Part shown: in pieces, positions 1 through 8,172 of the stretch
Position numbering within the stretch: position 1 is the first letter of the stretch
Layout of the letters: the number at the start of each line of letters is the position of its first letter
Source: CAYMZZ01 sp046297935
GTDB taxonomy: Bacteria > Bacteroidota > Bacteroidia > Chitinophagales > Chitinophagaceae
Assembly (NCBI GenBank): GCA_046297935.1
Contig: JBKBHA010000001.1
Coordinates: 248,001 to 312,000 of the forward strand
Direction: 5' to 3'
DNA: 64,000 nt
Translations under genes and position numbers: made by a program
Notes under the pieces: generated by a model
Database searches by the model: none
Seen by the model: only the letters and a program-made list of their open reading frames with translations
What the model was told of the DNA's origin: nothing

Positions 1-2
1 TG

Positions 3-2006
3 TATGAACTAAAGGATTCGTCCCAGGCGTTTACCATGTCGGTTAAGTTCGTGGATGGTGAAAGGTTTAGACTTAACAATAGCGAGAAAACATTTGCTTT
101 TGGAGATTTGCTGACCAATAGTTTTGGCGTTTTTTCACTCAGTAAACTGCAAACTCCTCCTGAAGATCAGGAGTATAGGATCCAATGGCGGCCGGTGGAA
201 GCGGTGGCCCGCCATTTTGCAAATGCATTGCGGGTACAACCAAAGGGAAGTGGAACAGGTATTCTCACAATTAGCCTTGAGGCCGACAATCCGTATATTG
301 CCGCCGACATTATCAACTCGGTAATGGTGCAGTACGATTCGTTGACGATCGAACAAAAAAATTACTCTATTGACCAGCGTATTACTTTTATTGATGGCCG
401 GCTTGTACAGCTAAAAAAGGAGTTAGATAGCTTACAGGTCATCAACCTGAGTTACCGCGATCGTAATGACGTGATCGATGCAGAAGCTCAAACAGGCAGC
501 GCCTTCACTAAAATAGAAGAAGCTAACCGGTTTATCCTGCAGGAAGAATTAAAGTTGAATCTGGTGGAGTACCTGACTCAGTACCTTGAAGACAGAAGTA
601 ATCAGTTTTCTCAGGTGGTGGTACCCACTTCTTTTGGTTTGGAAGATGCGGTGCTTAACGAACTGGTATTTGGTTATAACAAAGCACAATTGGAACGAAA
701 AAGTCTGCTTGAATCTAATATTCCCAAAGGCAACCCGGCTGTTCGCGAAGCAGAGGCGCTAATAGAGCAACAGCGGAAGAATGTGCTCGAGAACCTGAGA
801 AATATACGACTGACTTATCTGGATGCGATCGGAAAAGTGAAGCGGAGTTCGATGGAGGATCAAAGCACCCTGAAAGCGTTGCCTGCCAAGCTGAAGGAAT
901 TGCTGGACAATGAACGCCAGATCAACACCAAGTTGGCGCTTTACACCCTGCTGGAGGGCAAGCGCGAAGAAGCGGCCATTGAGCGTGCCGCCACCACCTC
1001 CAATACTACTATTCTGGATAAGGCAGCGGTCAACACTGTCCCGATTAAGCCGAATAAACGGATGATACAGGTCATCGCATTACTGATAGGCCTTGCTTTA
1101 CCCGCTTCAGTTTTGTTTGCGGCGGAAATGCTCAACGATAAGATTCAAAGTCGCAACGATGTGGAGAGAGCTACCGCTGCACCGATCATTGGGGAGGTTG
1201 GACATTCGTACTCTGAAAATACTCTGGTGGTTAGCGCAACCAGCCGTAGTATGGTGGCAGAACAATTTCGCACCATCCGTTCCAATCTCGATTATGTACT
1301 TACTAAGTCAAATCGCTTTGTCATACTTGTTACCTCATCATTCAGCGGCGAAGGCAAATCATTTGTAAGTACCAATATGGCAGCAGTAATTGCACTGGCA
1401 GGCAAAAAGACTATCGTACTTGAGTTCGATATCCGAAAGCCGAAAGTATTGTCGGGTCTGAAAATGGGGCGTCATAAAGGTATCAGCAATCTGTTGGCAG
1501 GAAATGCGGAATTGAACGATTTGATTTTGCCGGTGCCTGATATTCAGGGCCTGTTTGTACTTCCCTGCGGTCCCATACCACCCAACCCGTCAGAGCTCTT
1601 GCTCGATCCTAAAATCGCTGAAATGTTTGACGCCCTTAAAAGGGATTTTGATGTGGTTGTGATAGATACCGCACCAATTGGTATGGTGAGCGATGCAATG
1701 ACACTCGGAAAATTTGCCGATTGCACTTTGTATCTCACCCGTCAGGGACATACCTTCAAGAAGCAAATTGGACTGGTCGATGAAATATATCGGGAAAAGA
1801 AGCTGCCCAAAGTTTCAATCGTAATCAACGATGTGAAAATAAAGCCCGGCTACGGATACTATGGATATGGTCGCTACGGTTACGGATACGGCTATGGTTA
1901 CGGCGAAAAGAGCTCTTATTTCGAAGAGGAACAGCCTAAACCTAAAAGCCTTTTGCAACGAATTTGGCGGGCATTGAATCCGTTTAACTGGTTTCGAAAA
2001 AAATAA
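3..2006 (+). CDS. Wzc-type polysaccharide co-polymerase / BY-kinase (5' partial)
   Basis: Inner-membrane polysaccharide co-polymerase fused to a cytoplasmic bacterial tyrosine kinase. It would control chain length and export of the polysaccharide encoded downstream. The reading frame is open to the left edge, so the N-terminus and first membrane helix are missing; the ATG at 36 is internal. Visible parts are a periplasmic coiled-coil segment (about 330-1000), a transmembrane helix near 1060-1120, Walker A (GEGKS, near 1350), Walker A' (LEFDIRKP, near 1420) and Walker B (VVIDTAP, near 1660). A C-terminal Gly/Tyr tail (about 1850-1925) carries ten tyrosines and is the expected autophosphorylation cluster. 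The last residues are basic. Kinase and substrate domains are fused as in Gram-negative Wzc. The matching phosphatase candidate is at 30442-31188. Confidence 0.93.
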   Translation, partial: YELKDSSQAFTMSVKFVDGERFRLNNSEKTFAFGDLLTNSFGVFSLSKLQTPPEDQEYRIQWRPVEAVARHFANALRVQPKGSGTGILTISLEADNPYIAADIINSVMVQYDSLTIEQKNYSIDQRITFIDGRLVQLKKELDSLQVINLSYRDRNDVIDAEAQTGSAFTKIEEANRFILQEELKLNLVEYLTQYLEDRSNQFSQVVVPTSFGLEDAVLNELVFGYNKAQLERKSLLESNIPKGNPAVREAEALIEQQRKNVLENLRNIRLTYLDAIGKVKRSSMEDQSTLKALPAKLKELLDNERQINTKLALYTLLEGKREEAAIERAATTSNTTILDKAAVNTVPIKPNKRMIQVIALLIGLALPASVLFAAEMLNDKIQSRNDVERATAAPIIGEVGHSYSENTLVVSATSRSMVAEQFRTIRSNLDYVLTKSNRFVILVTSSFSGEGKSFVSTNMAAVIALAGKKTIVLEFDIRKPKVLSGLKMGRHKGISNLLAGNAELNDLILPVPDIQGLFVLPCGPIPPNPSELLLDPKIAEMFDALKRDFDVVVIDTAPIGMVSDAMTLGKFADCTLYLTRQGHTFKKQIGLVDEIYREKKLPKVSIVINDVKIKPGYGYYGYGRYGYGYGYGYGEKSSYFEEEQPKPKSLLQRIWRALNPFNWFRKK

Positions 2007-2050
2007 AAAGGGTCAATTCCCGTTGAGCAAAAAAGTAACTGAAGGTTCCC

Positions 2051-2992
2051 ATGAAAATACTCGTTACCGGCGGTGCCGGTTTTATTGGTTCTCATATAAC
2101 GGAGAAGTTATTGTCGCTTGCAGAAGTTAGCGAAGTGCGGGTGCTGGACAATTTAGCAACTGGCTCTATTTCTAACTTCAACGTTTTTCGCCAGCATGCC
2201 AGGTTTAAGTTTCTGGAAGGCGATATCCGCGACTATGAAACCTGCCTTGCTGCATGTGATGGGGTGGACCGAATAACGCATCAGGCTGCTCTTGGTTCGG
2301 TGCCACGTTCTGTAAATGATCCGCTCACCAGCAACAATGTAAATATCACCGGTACGCTGAATATTTTTACTGCAGCCAAAGAGAAGGGAGTTAAGCGGGT
2401 GGTGTATGCAGCCAGTTCTTCTACCTATGGCGACCATCCGGGATTACCGAAGGTGGAAGATGTAATTGGTAAGCCTCTTTCACCCTATGCCGTGACCAAA
2501 TACGTGAATGAACTGTACGCACAGGTTTATGCTCGCTTGTATAAGTTGGAATTAATCGGTCTTCGTTACTTCAACATATTTGGCCCCAGGCAAAATCCTA
2601 AGGGGCCCTATGCAGCAGTAATTCCATTGTTTGTGGAAGCCCTGAAGAGCCATAAGCCGCCAACCATCAACGGTGACGGTTCACATAGCCGCGATTTCAC
2701 TTTTGTCGACAATGCCGTAAGCGCAAATATTCTATCGCTTTTCACTGAAAATCCGGAAGCTGTAAATCAGGTATATAATATCGCCTGTGGGCACCAGACC
2801 TCTTTGTTGGAATTATTCAATCAATTAAAAAAGCAGGCTGGCAGCGATCTGGAGCCCATTTTTGGTCCGGAACGAGTGGGAGATGTAAAGCATAGCCTGG
2901 CCAATATTGATAAAGCTAAATCATTGCTCGGGTACGAGCCCGCAGTTTCTGTGGAAGAGGGATTGAGGCGGACCTGGGAAAGCGCGAAGTAA
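2051..2992 (+). CDS. Extended SDR NAD-dependent epimerase, UDP-GlcNAc 4-epimerase-like
   Basis: Nucleotide-sugar epimerase/dehydratase of the extended SDR family, 313 residues, a normal length. The N-terminal Rossmann motif TGGAGFIGSH (residues 7-16) binds NAD. The YAVTK catalytic Tyr/Lys motif is near residue 148, preceded by the Ser-rich strand AASSSTYG. The sequence is most like WbpP/TviC-type UDP-GlcNAc(A) 4-epimerases, but substrate cannot be read from sequence alone. It starts 44 bases after the Wzc gene. The stop codon runs directly into a GT-rich repeat whose inverted copy lies before rfbB. Confidence 0.88.
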   Translation: MKILVTGGAGFIGSHITEKLLSLAEVSEVRVLDNLATGSISNFNVFRQHARFKFLEGDIRDYETCLAACDGVDRITHQAALGSVPRSVNDPLTSNNVNITGTLNIFTAAKEKGVKRVVYAASSSTYGDHPGLPKVEDVIGKPLSPYAVTKYVNELYAQVYARLYKLELIGLRYFNIFGPRQNPKGPYAAVIPLFVEALKSHKPPTINGDGSHSRDFTFVDNAVSANILSLFTENPEAVNQVYNIACGHQTSLLELFNQLKKQAGSDLEPIFGPERVGDVKHSLANIDKAKSLLGYEPAVSVEEGLRRTWESAK

Positions 2993-2994
2993 GG

Positions 2995-3127
2995 GTTTAG
3001 TTGTGTAGTTGTGGAGTTGTTTTCGAACTGTGGGCACTGAACTGCATACTTTTTCCACGCAGCCTTAAGGTTTGGGTATTCTGTTCGCACACTTATCTCA
3101 AACAACTACACCACTACACAACTAAAC
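2995..3127. repeat. Imperfect 28-bp inverted repeat between the epimerase gene and rfbB
   Basis: The left arm 2995-3022 (GTTTAGTTGTGTAG... ) starts three bases after the epimerase stop codon. The right arm 3100-3127 is its reverse complement at 26 of 28 positions. The 77-base spacer between them has no gene. In RNA this would form a long stem with no T-tract after it. The right arm merges into the CA-rich leader of rfbB. Confidence 0.85.
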
Positions 3128-3176
3128 AACTCAACAATTCAACAGTTCAACAATTCAACGATTCAACAATTCAACA
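3128..3176 (+). repeat. CA-rich tandem leader (CAACAATT units) abutting the rfbB start
   Basis: Imperfect 9-base units of the type TCAACAATT repeat about five times and end exactly at the rfbB ATG. The stretch has only two G residues before the ATG and no Shine-Dalgarno sequence. The same design precedes rfbA, the aminotransferase at 28146 and the sugar transferase at 29659. Confidence 0.85.
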
Positions 3177-4226
3177 ATGAATAGAACGATTATCATTACC
3201 GGTGGTGCCGGATTTATTGGTTCGCACGTAGTACGGTTATTTGTAACAAAGTACCCCGAATACCGTATCGTTAACCTGGATGCCCTGACGTATGCTGGCA
3301 ATCTTGAAAATCTGCGGGATATTGAAAATCGCCCTAACTATGTTTTTGAAAAGGCCAATATTCTCGATGCTTCCGAATTGAAGCAGTTGTTTGACCAGTA
3401 CCAGCCTGATGGCGTTATTCATCTGGCTGCCGAATCGCATGTGGATCGGTCTATTTTGTCGCCACTCGATTTTGTATATACCAACGTGATTGGTACGGTT
3501 AACCTGTTACATGCAGCAAAAGAGGCCTGGAAAGATAATTATGAAGGAAAGCGGTTCTATCATGTGTCTACTGACGAAGTGTATGGAGCTTTGGGCGAAA
3601 CGGGATTCTTTACCGAAGACACCCGCTATGATCCGCATTCCCCCTATAGTGCATCGAAAGCCAGCAGCGATCATTTTGTGAGAGCGTATGGTGATACTTA
3701 TGGGCTGCCGGTGGTGATCAGCAATTGCAGCAACAATTATGGCCCCAATCATTTTCCGGAAAAATTGATTCCATTATTTATCAACAATATCATACAGAAA
3801 AAGCCTTTGCCGGTTTATGGCGATGGTCTTTATACCCGCGACTGGCTTTTTGTAAAAGATCATGCCATTGCCATCGACCTGATTTATCATAAAGGCGCTA
3901 ACCACAGCACCTATAATATTGGCGGATTTAACGAATGGAAGAATATTGATCTGGTAAAATTGCTTTGCGAGCTGATGGATAAAAAGCTGGGCAACGAAAA
4001 AGGTACCAGTGAACAATTGATCACTTATATCAAAGATCGTCCGGGCCACGACCGTCGCTACGCAATTGACGCATCTAAAATCAACAAAGAACTCGGCTGG
4101 GCTCCAAGTGTCACTTTCGAGCAGGGCCTGCAACTAACCATCGATTGGTATTTCGAAAACCAGGAATGGCTGAAGCATGTAACGAGTGGAGAGTACCTGA
4201 AGTATTATGAGACGCAATACCTGTAA
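3177..4226 (+). CDS. rfbB: dTDP-glucose 4,6-dehydratase RfbB/RmlB
   Basis: Converts dTDP-glucose to dTDP-4-keto-6-deoxyglucose in the cytoplasm, the shared intermediate of dTDP-deoxysugar pathways. It has 349 residues, the usual length. The NAD-binding motif TGGAGFIGSH starts at residue 8, the catalytic Thr-Asp-Glu is at 132-134 (STDEVYG), and the YSASK Tyr/Lys motif is at 157-161. With rfbA (4837) it supplies the FdtA/FdtB/FdtC-like enzymes that follow. No rfbC or rfbD is present, so the pathway does not go to dTDP-rhamnose here. The stop codon merges with a GT-rich repeat. Confidence 0.97.
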   Translation: MNRTIIITGGAGFIGSHVVRLFVTKYPEYRIVNLDALTYAGNLENLRDIENRPNYVFEKANILDASELKQLFDQYQPDGVIHLAAESHVDRSILSPLDFVYTNVIGTVNLLHAAKEAWKDNYEGKRFYHVSTDEVYGALGETGFFTEDTRYDPHSPYSASKASSDHFVRAYGDTYGLPVVISNCSNNYGPNHFPEKLIPLFINNIIQKKPLPVYGDGLYTRDWLFVKDHAIAIDLIYHKGANHSTYNIGGFNEWKNIDLVKLLCELMDKKLGNEKGTSEQLITYIKDRPGHDRRYAIDASKINKELGWAPSVTFEQGLQLTIDWYFENQEWLKHVTSGEYLKYYETQYL

Positions 4227-4284
4227 GTTGTTGAGTTGTTTGGTTGTTGAATTGTTGAAGTGTTGGGTTGTTTGGCTGTTGAGT
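4227..4284. repeat. GT-rich repeat after rfbB, inverted partner of the rfbA leader
   Basis: Units such as GTTGTTGAATTGTTGAAG follow the rfbB stop codon immediately. They are the reverse complement of the CA-rich units at 4798-4836. The two blocks bracket the antisense four-helix-bundle gene at 4304-4675. Confidence 0.8.
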
Positions 4285-4303
4285 GCTGTGCAAACTAATT
4301 TCT

Positions 4304-4675
4304 TTAACGGCGTATCTTGCTCAATGCAGCCTTTCTAAGTGCGTTTATCTTGTTCGAAATTTCACTGACCTGACTACGGGCAAGGTCAAGTTCGGTATGG
4401 TTGATGTATTTGAGATCGTTGGCAATTATTAGTTGATTGATTGCCTCCATTGCTGAACTATAGGCAAGCTGATAAAAATTTGCCTGTTCTTTACTTGAGG
4501 TTCGTCCTGCACCTTCGGCTAGGTTTGAAGTGATTGAAATGGATGCACGGCGTAATTGGCTAGCCAGGCCATATTTTTCATGATTTGGAAATTTCTCGGA
4601 AATCTGATAAACGAATGCCGTAAAATTTCTGGCGAGCTGCCATACTTCAAGCTTCTCGAAGCTAAATGAGTACAT
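4304..4675 (-). CDS. S23-family four-helix-bundle protein
   Basis: Small helical protein of the S23/IVP family, found in 23S rRNA intervening sequences and as stand-alone genes in many Bacteroidota; it is structurally related to Avd-type bundle proteins. No enzymatic role is established. The ATG at 4675 gives 123 residues. Typical family features are FEKLEVWQLARNF at the N-terminus and the LRRASISITSNLAEGAGR core. The TTG/ATG-rich extension upstream lacks family similarity. The gene is antisense inside the rfbB-rfbA pair and is flanked by inverted copies of the GT/CA repeat, so it looks like an insertion. Family assignment is confident; function is unknown. Confidence 0.85.
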   Translation of the reverse strand: MYSFSFEKLEVWQLARNFTAFVYQISEKFPNHEKYGLASQLRRASISITSNLAEGAGRTSSKEQANFYQLAYSSAMEAINQLIIANDLKYINHTELDLARSQVSEISNKINALRKAALSKIRR

Positions 4676-4797
4676 AAAACAAGGTTCAATAGCAAATAAA
4701 TTACGTAGTTTTTTGAACAATCGTAGCTGAGTTATTTGACGCTACTAAGTTTCAATTTCTCATTTATCGAAAAAATATTAGTAGTCAAAAGCTTACG

Positions 4798-4836
4798 CCC
4801 AACAATTCAACAGTTCAACGAATCAACAATTCAACA
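4798..4836 (+). repeat. CA-rich leader abutting the rfbA start
   Basis: CAACAATTCAAC-type units run up to the rfbA ATG. They are inverted relative to the block at 4227-4284. Only one G occurs in the last 39 bases before the start codon. Confidence 0.8.
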
Positions 4837-5697
4837 ATGAAGGGAATTATTCTCGCCGGGGGCTCCGGCACACGGCTTTATCCAATTACAAAGGCTATAT
4901 CAAAGCAGTTGATGCCGATTTATGATAAGCCGATGATATATTATCCTTTGTCTACACTAATGATGGCTGGTATACGGGAGGTGTTGATAATAACAACACC
5001 CGAAGACAATCCTTCATTTCGGCGTTTGCTGGGTGATGGCAGCCATGTAGGATGTCGGTTTGAGTATGCGATACAGGAAGTGCCGAATGGGCTTGCCCAG
5101 GCCTTTGTAATCGGCGAATCCTTTATTGGTTCAGATAAAGTGGCGCTTGTATTGGGAGATAATATTTTCTATGGCGTTGGATTGGGAAGCCAGTTGAAGA
5201 AGCTGGCCGATGTGGAAGGCGGATACGTATTTGCCTATCAGGTGTCTGATCCCGAACGCTACGGTGTGGTGGAGTTTGATGCCGACAACAAGGCGGTCAG
5301 CATAGAAGAAAAGCCCGCAAAGCCAAAATCGAACTATGCCGTACCCGGGCTATATTTTTACGACAACGATGTGGTGGCGATTGCCAAGGCATTGAAACCT
5401 TCACCACGGGGCGAGTACGAAATAACTGACGTAAATCGCGAATATTTACGGCAGGGACGCCTGAGCGTGGCGGTGCTGGACCGGGGCACTGCATGGTTGG
5501 ACACTGGTACATTCGATTCGTTGAGTGATGCCAGCGAATTTGTACGGGTAATCGAGAAACGACAAGGCACTAAAATTGGTTGTATAGAAGAAGTGGCCTA
5601 TCGGAATAAATATATTGGTAAGACTCAACTGGAGGCGTTGGCCGAACAGTTGAAGAAAAGTGGGTACGGTGAATATCTCAAAAGGATGGTTTTATGA
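4837..5697 (+). CDS. rfbA: Glucose-1-phosphate thymidylyltransferase RfbA/RmlA
   Basis: Makes dTDP-glucose from glucose-1-phosphate and dTTP, the first step of the dTDP-sugar branch. It has 286 residues, the standard short RmlA form. The nucleotide-binding signature GGSGTRLYPIT is at residues 8-18, followed by SKQLMPIYDKPMIYYPLS, which is diagnostic of the family. EEKPAKPKSNYAVPGLYFYD and RGTAWLDTGT are also present. Its stop overlaps the next start (ATGA, 5694-5697), so it is translationally coupled to the first FdtA-like gene. Confidence 0.97.
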   Translation: MKGIILAGGSGTRLYPITKAISKQLMPIYDKPMIYYPLSTLMMAGIREVLIITTPEDNPSFRRLLGDGSHVGCRFEYAIQEVPNGLAQAFVIGESFIGSDKVALVLGDNIFYGVGLGSQLKKLADVEGGYVFAYQVSDPERYGVVEFDADNKAVSIEEKPAKPKSNYAVPGLYFYDNDVVAIAKALKPSPRGEYEITDVNREYLRQGRLSVAVLDRGTAWLDTGTFDSLSDASEFVRVIEKRQGTKIGCIEEVAYRNKYIGKTQLEALAEQLKKSGYGEYLKRMVL

Positions 5698-6104
5698 GCA
5701 TCAAAGATGTTTCGTTGATTCAATTGCCTAAGATTCTGGATGCCCGTGGCAACCTGTCTTTTTTGGAGGGAGGCAAGCATCTGCCTTTTCCCATAAAAAG
5801 AGCTTATTGGATCTATGACGTGCCCGGCGGGGAAATTCGTGGTGGGCATGCCTATCATGAATTGCAGGAAGTAATTATCGCATTGTCCGGCAGTTTTGAT
5901 GTGGCCCTTGATGATGGATCCGAAAAAAAGATTATTAGTCTGAACCGGTCTTACACCGGCTTGTTTGTACCCGCCGGAATCTGGCGACAATTAGAAAACT
6001 TCTCTACAAATTCGCTGGCGCTAATTCTGGCAGATCAGGCGTATAATGAGGCTGACTATATACGTGACTACGTTGCGTTCTCACAATCAAAGTCCAAGGC
6101 ATGA
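5694..6104 (+). CDS. FdtA-like sugar 3,4-ketoisomerase (cupin), paralogue 1, atypical His motif
   Basis: Member of the FdtA/QdtA/WxcM-C cupin family, which moves the keto group of dTDP-4-keto-6-deoxyglucose from C4 to C3 before amination. 136 residues, a full-length single cupin. The family core YDVPGGEIRGGHAYHELQE is present, but where relatives usually have His-Ala-His this protein has His52-Ala-Tyr54-His55. It overlaps rfbA and the second paralogue by four bases each. Because the next gene keeps the canonical pair, this copy may have altered catalysis, a different stereochemical outcome, or a structural role. Family is clear; specific activity is uncertain. Confidence 0.85.
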   Translation: MSIKDVSLIQLPKILDARGNLSFLEGGKHLPFPIKRAYWIYDVPGGEIRGGHAYHELQEVIIALSGSFDVALDDGSEKKIISLNRSYTGLFVPAGIWRQLENFSTNSLALILADQAYNEADYIRDYVAFSQSKSKA

Positions 6105-6523
6105 GTTACCCATCAGTATTCGACTGTTCATTGCTTACGCTTCCCAAAATCCAAAACCGGGCAGGAAACATTACTCCGGTTCACGGCGGGAATGAAATTC
6201 CTTTTGAACTGGAGCGCGTATTCTATTTGTATGACGTACCAGGCGGGGAATCGCGCGGAGCCCATGCCCATATTCAATGCCATCAATTTCTGATCGCAGC
6301 AAGTGGCAGCTTTGAAATTATGCTCGACGATGGGCGGGTTCAACGTCTCGTTCAACTTAATCGCCCTTACATGGGTCTACATATACCTCCCATGATCTGG
6401 GCCTCAGAAATCAACTTTTCGTCGGGATCAATCTGTCTCGTGATGGCTTCCATGAAATACGACGAGCGGGATTATATACGTGACTACAACGACTTCCTCA
6501 AAGCAAAAGGGGTAAAACCATGA
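6101..6523 (+). CDS. FdtA-like dTDP-sugar 3,4-ketoisomerase (cupin), paralogue 2
   Basis: Second FdtA/QdtA-family cupin, 140 residues, overlapping the first by ATGA. The motif RGAHAH (His55-Ala-His57) is canonical, followed by the cupin strand SGSFEIMLDDG and the conserved C-terminal region DYIRDYNDFL. It would make dTDP-3-keto-6-deoxyhexose for the aminotransferase at 7065. The two paralogues share the C-terminal YIRDY segment and arose by duplication or capture from a related cluster. Whether the product is the galacto (Fuc3N) or gluco (Qui3N) series cannot be decided by eye. Confidence 0.88.
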   Translation: MSYPSVFDCSLLTLPKIQNRAGNITPVHGGNEIPFELERVFYLYDVPGGESRGAHAHIQCHQFLIAASGSFEIMLDDGRVQRLVQLNRPYMGLHIPPMIWASEINFSSGSICLVMASMKYDERDYIRDYNDFLKAKGVKP

Positions 6524-7068
6524 TACATCCAACGGCTGATGTGCAAACAACTGCAATTGGTGATGGTACCAGTATATGGCAGTTTGCTATAGTGTTGAAG
6601 GGAGCTGTGATTGGGCGCAACTGTAATATTAACAGCCATACATTTATTGAGAACGATGTAACGATTGGTGATAATGTGACAGTTAAATGTGGCGTGTACC
6701 TGTGGGATGGAATTCGGATAGAGGACGATGTTTTTCTTGGCCCCAACGTAGTATTCACGAACGATCTTAGGCCCAGGAGTAAACAACGCGTAGAGTTTAA
6801 ACCCACTTTCATCAGGAAAGGCGCGTCGTTGGGTGCAAATACAACTGTACTGGTGGGGGTTACTATTGGCAAGTATGCAATGTCTGGCATTGGTAGTGTT
6901 ATTACCCGCGATGTACCCGACTATGCTCTTGTTTATGGTGTTCCTGCTCGCTTTCAGGGTTGGGTTGATGAGTCGGGCAATAAACTTATTGACGTAGGTG
7001 GCGGCCGTTGGAAAAGCGAGGATGGCCGCGAATTCAGAGAATGCAAAAATGGAGTAGAACCAATATGA
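6520..7068 (+). CDS. Hexapeptide-repeat acyltransferase, FdtC/QdtC/WlbB-like
   Basis: Left-handed beta-helix acetyltransferase, 182 residues. Hexapeptide repeats run through about residues 5-135 (IGDGTS, IGRNCN, IGDNVT, IEDDVF). The NDLRPRSK loop is typical of WlbB/QdtC-type dTDP- or UDP-3-amino-sugar N-acetyltransferases. It probably acetylates the 3-amino group made by the aminotransferase encoded next. It overlaps neighbours on both sides by four bases. A formyltransferase-like protein at 24940 is a possible alternative acyl donor enzyme. Confidence 0.88.
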   Translation: MIHPTADVQTTAIGDGTSIWQFAIVLKGAVIGRNCNINSHTFIENDVTIGDNVTVKCGVYLWDGIRIEDDVFLGPNVVFTNDLRPRSKQRVEFKPTFIRKGASLGANTTVLVGVTIGKYAMSGIGSVITRDVPDYALVYGVPARFQGWVDESGNKLIDVGGGRWKSEDGREFRECKNGVEPI

Positions 7069-8171
7069 AGATCCCTTTCCTTTCTTTCGAATATACCAAT
7101 AACATCATTCGTGAAGAAATGGCACAAGCCTTTCGCGATGTTTTTGAAAGCAAGTGGTATATTATGGGCAATTGCCTTACCCGGTTTGAGCAGGAGTATA
7201 GCTTGTTCAATCAGGTGAAGCATTGCGTGGGTGTAAGTAACGGTCTTGATGCGCTTTATCTTTCACTCAGAGCACTGGATGTGAAGGCAGGCGATGAGGT
7301 GCTTATTCCATCTAACACCTATATAGCTACAGCCATCGCTGTTTCGAATGCCGGCGCAAAGCCGGTGATGGTGGAGCCCCGTATGGATACTTATAATATT
7401 GATCCGGCCGAAATTGAAAAAGCTATAACGCCACGAACCCGGGCAATTATGCCCGTTCATTTGTATGGACAGTGTTGCGAAATGGGAGCAATTATGGATA
7501 TCGCCAAAAAGCACTCTTTACACGTGGTGGAAGATAATGCGCAGGCTCATGGTGCCACGTATAAAAATCAACTAACAGGCTCTTTTGGTGATGCCAATGC
7601 AACGAGTTTCTATCCCGGCAAAAACCTGGGTGCGCTTGGCGATGCTGGTGCCGTGACCACGCAGGACGAGAAACTGGCCAAACGAATTTTAATGTTGCGA
7701 AACTACGGTTCCGAAAAAAAATACTACAACCAGGAGATAGGGTTCAATATGCGCCTGGATGAGTTGCAGGCAGCATTTTTATCAGTGAAGTTGAAATATC
7801 TAATGGAATGGACGGCCGACAGACAACGCATAGCGGCCAGGTATACAAAGGAACTGGAGGGTGTTGGCGACCTGGTATTGCCCGCAGTTGCCGCTGATTG
7901 CAGTCATGTGTACCATTTGTACGTAGTGCGTACCGAACAGAGGGACCGCTTGCAGCAGCACCTTACAGAAAATGAAATCGGTACAATGATTCACTATCCG
8001 GTACCGATGCATCTGCAACAGGCCTATCATTGGCTGGGATATACGAAAGGTAGTTTTCCCATTGCTGAAAGAATTGCGGACACCTGCTTAAGTCTTCCTA
8101 TCTGGCCAGGACTGTCGGATGCCGAAATTGATAGAATAGTGGAAAGCATCCGTAATTTTTACAAGGCATAA
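7065..8171 (+). CDS. fdtB: dTDP-3-keto-6-deoxyhexose aminotransferase, FdtB/QdtB-like
   Basis: PLP-dependent DegT/DnrJ/EryC1/StrS-family aminotransferase that would install the 3-amino group on dTDP-3-keto-6-deoxyhexose. The start at 7065 overlaps the previous stop (ATGA) and gives the usual N-terminus MKIPFLSFEYTN, 368 residues. The PLP-binding lysine is K186 in SFYPGKNLGALGDAGA, a stretch typical of FdtB/QdtB. VEDNAQAHGA carries the PLP-ring Asp. Its place directly after FdtA- and FdtC-like genes supports the 3-amino pathway rather than 4-amination. Confidence 0.92.
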   Translation: MKIPFLSFEYTNNIIREEMAQAFRDVFESKWYIMGNCLTRFEQEYSLFNQVKHCVGVSNGLDALYLSLRALDVKAGDEVLIPSNTYIATAIAVSNAGAKPVMVEPRMDTYNIDPAEIEKAITPRTRAIMPVHLYGQCCEMGAIMDIAKKHSLHVVEDNAQAHGATYKNQLTGSFGDANATSFYPGKNLGALGDAGAVTTQDEKLAKRILMLRNYGSEKKYYNQEIGFNMRLDELQAAFLSVKLKYLMEWTADRQRIAARYTKELEGVGDLVLPAVAADCSHVYHLYVVRTEQRDRLQQHLTENEIGTMIHYPVPMHLQQAYHWLGYTKGSFPIAERIADTCLSLPIWPGLSDAEIDRIVESIRNFYKA

Positions 8172-8172
8172 C

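Noticed and set aside
3096..3176. CRISPR array
   Set aside because: The repeats are short, imperfect and without unique spacers of constant length, and no cas genes are nearby.
4304..4675. 23S rRNA intervening sequence
   Set aside because: The S23-family protein is present but there is no rRNA sequence on either side.
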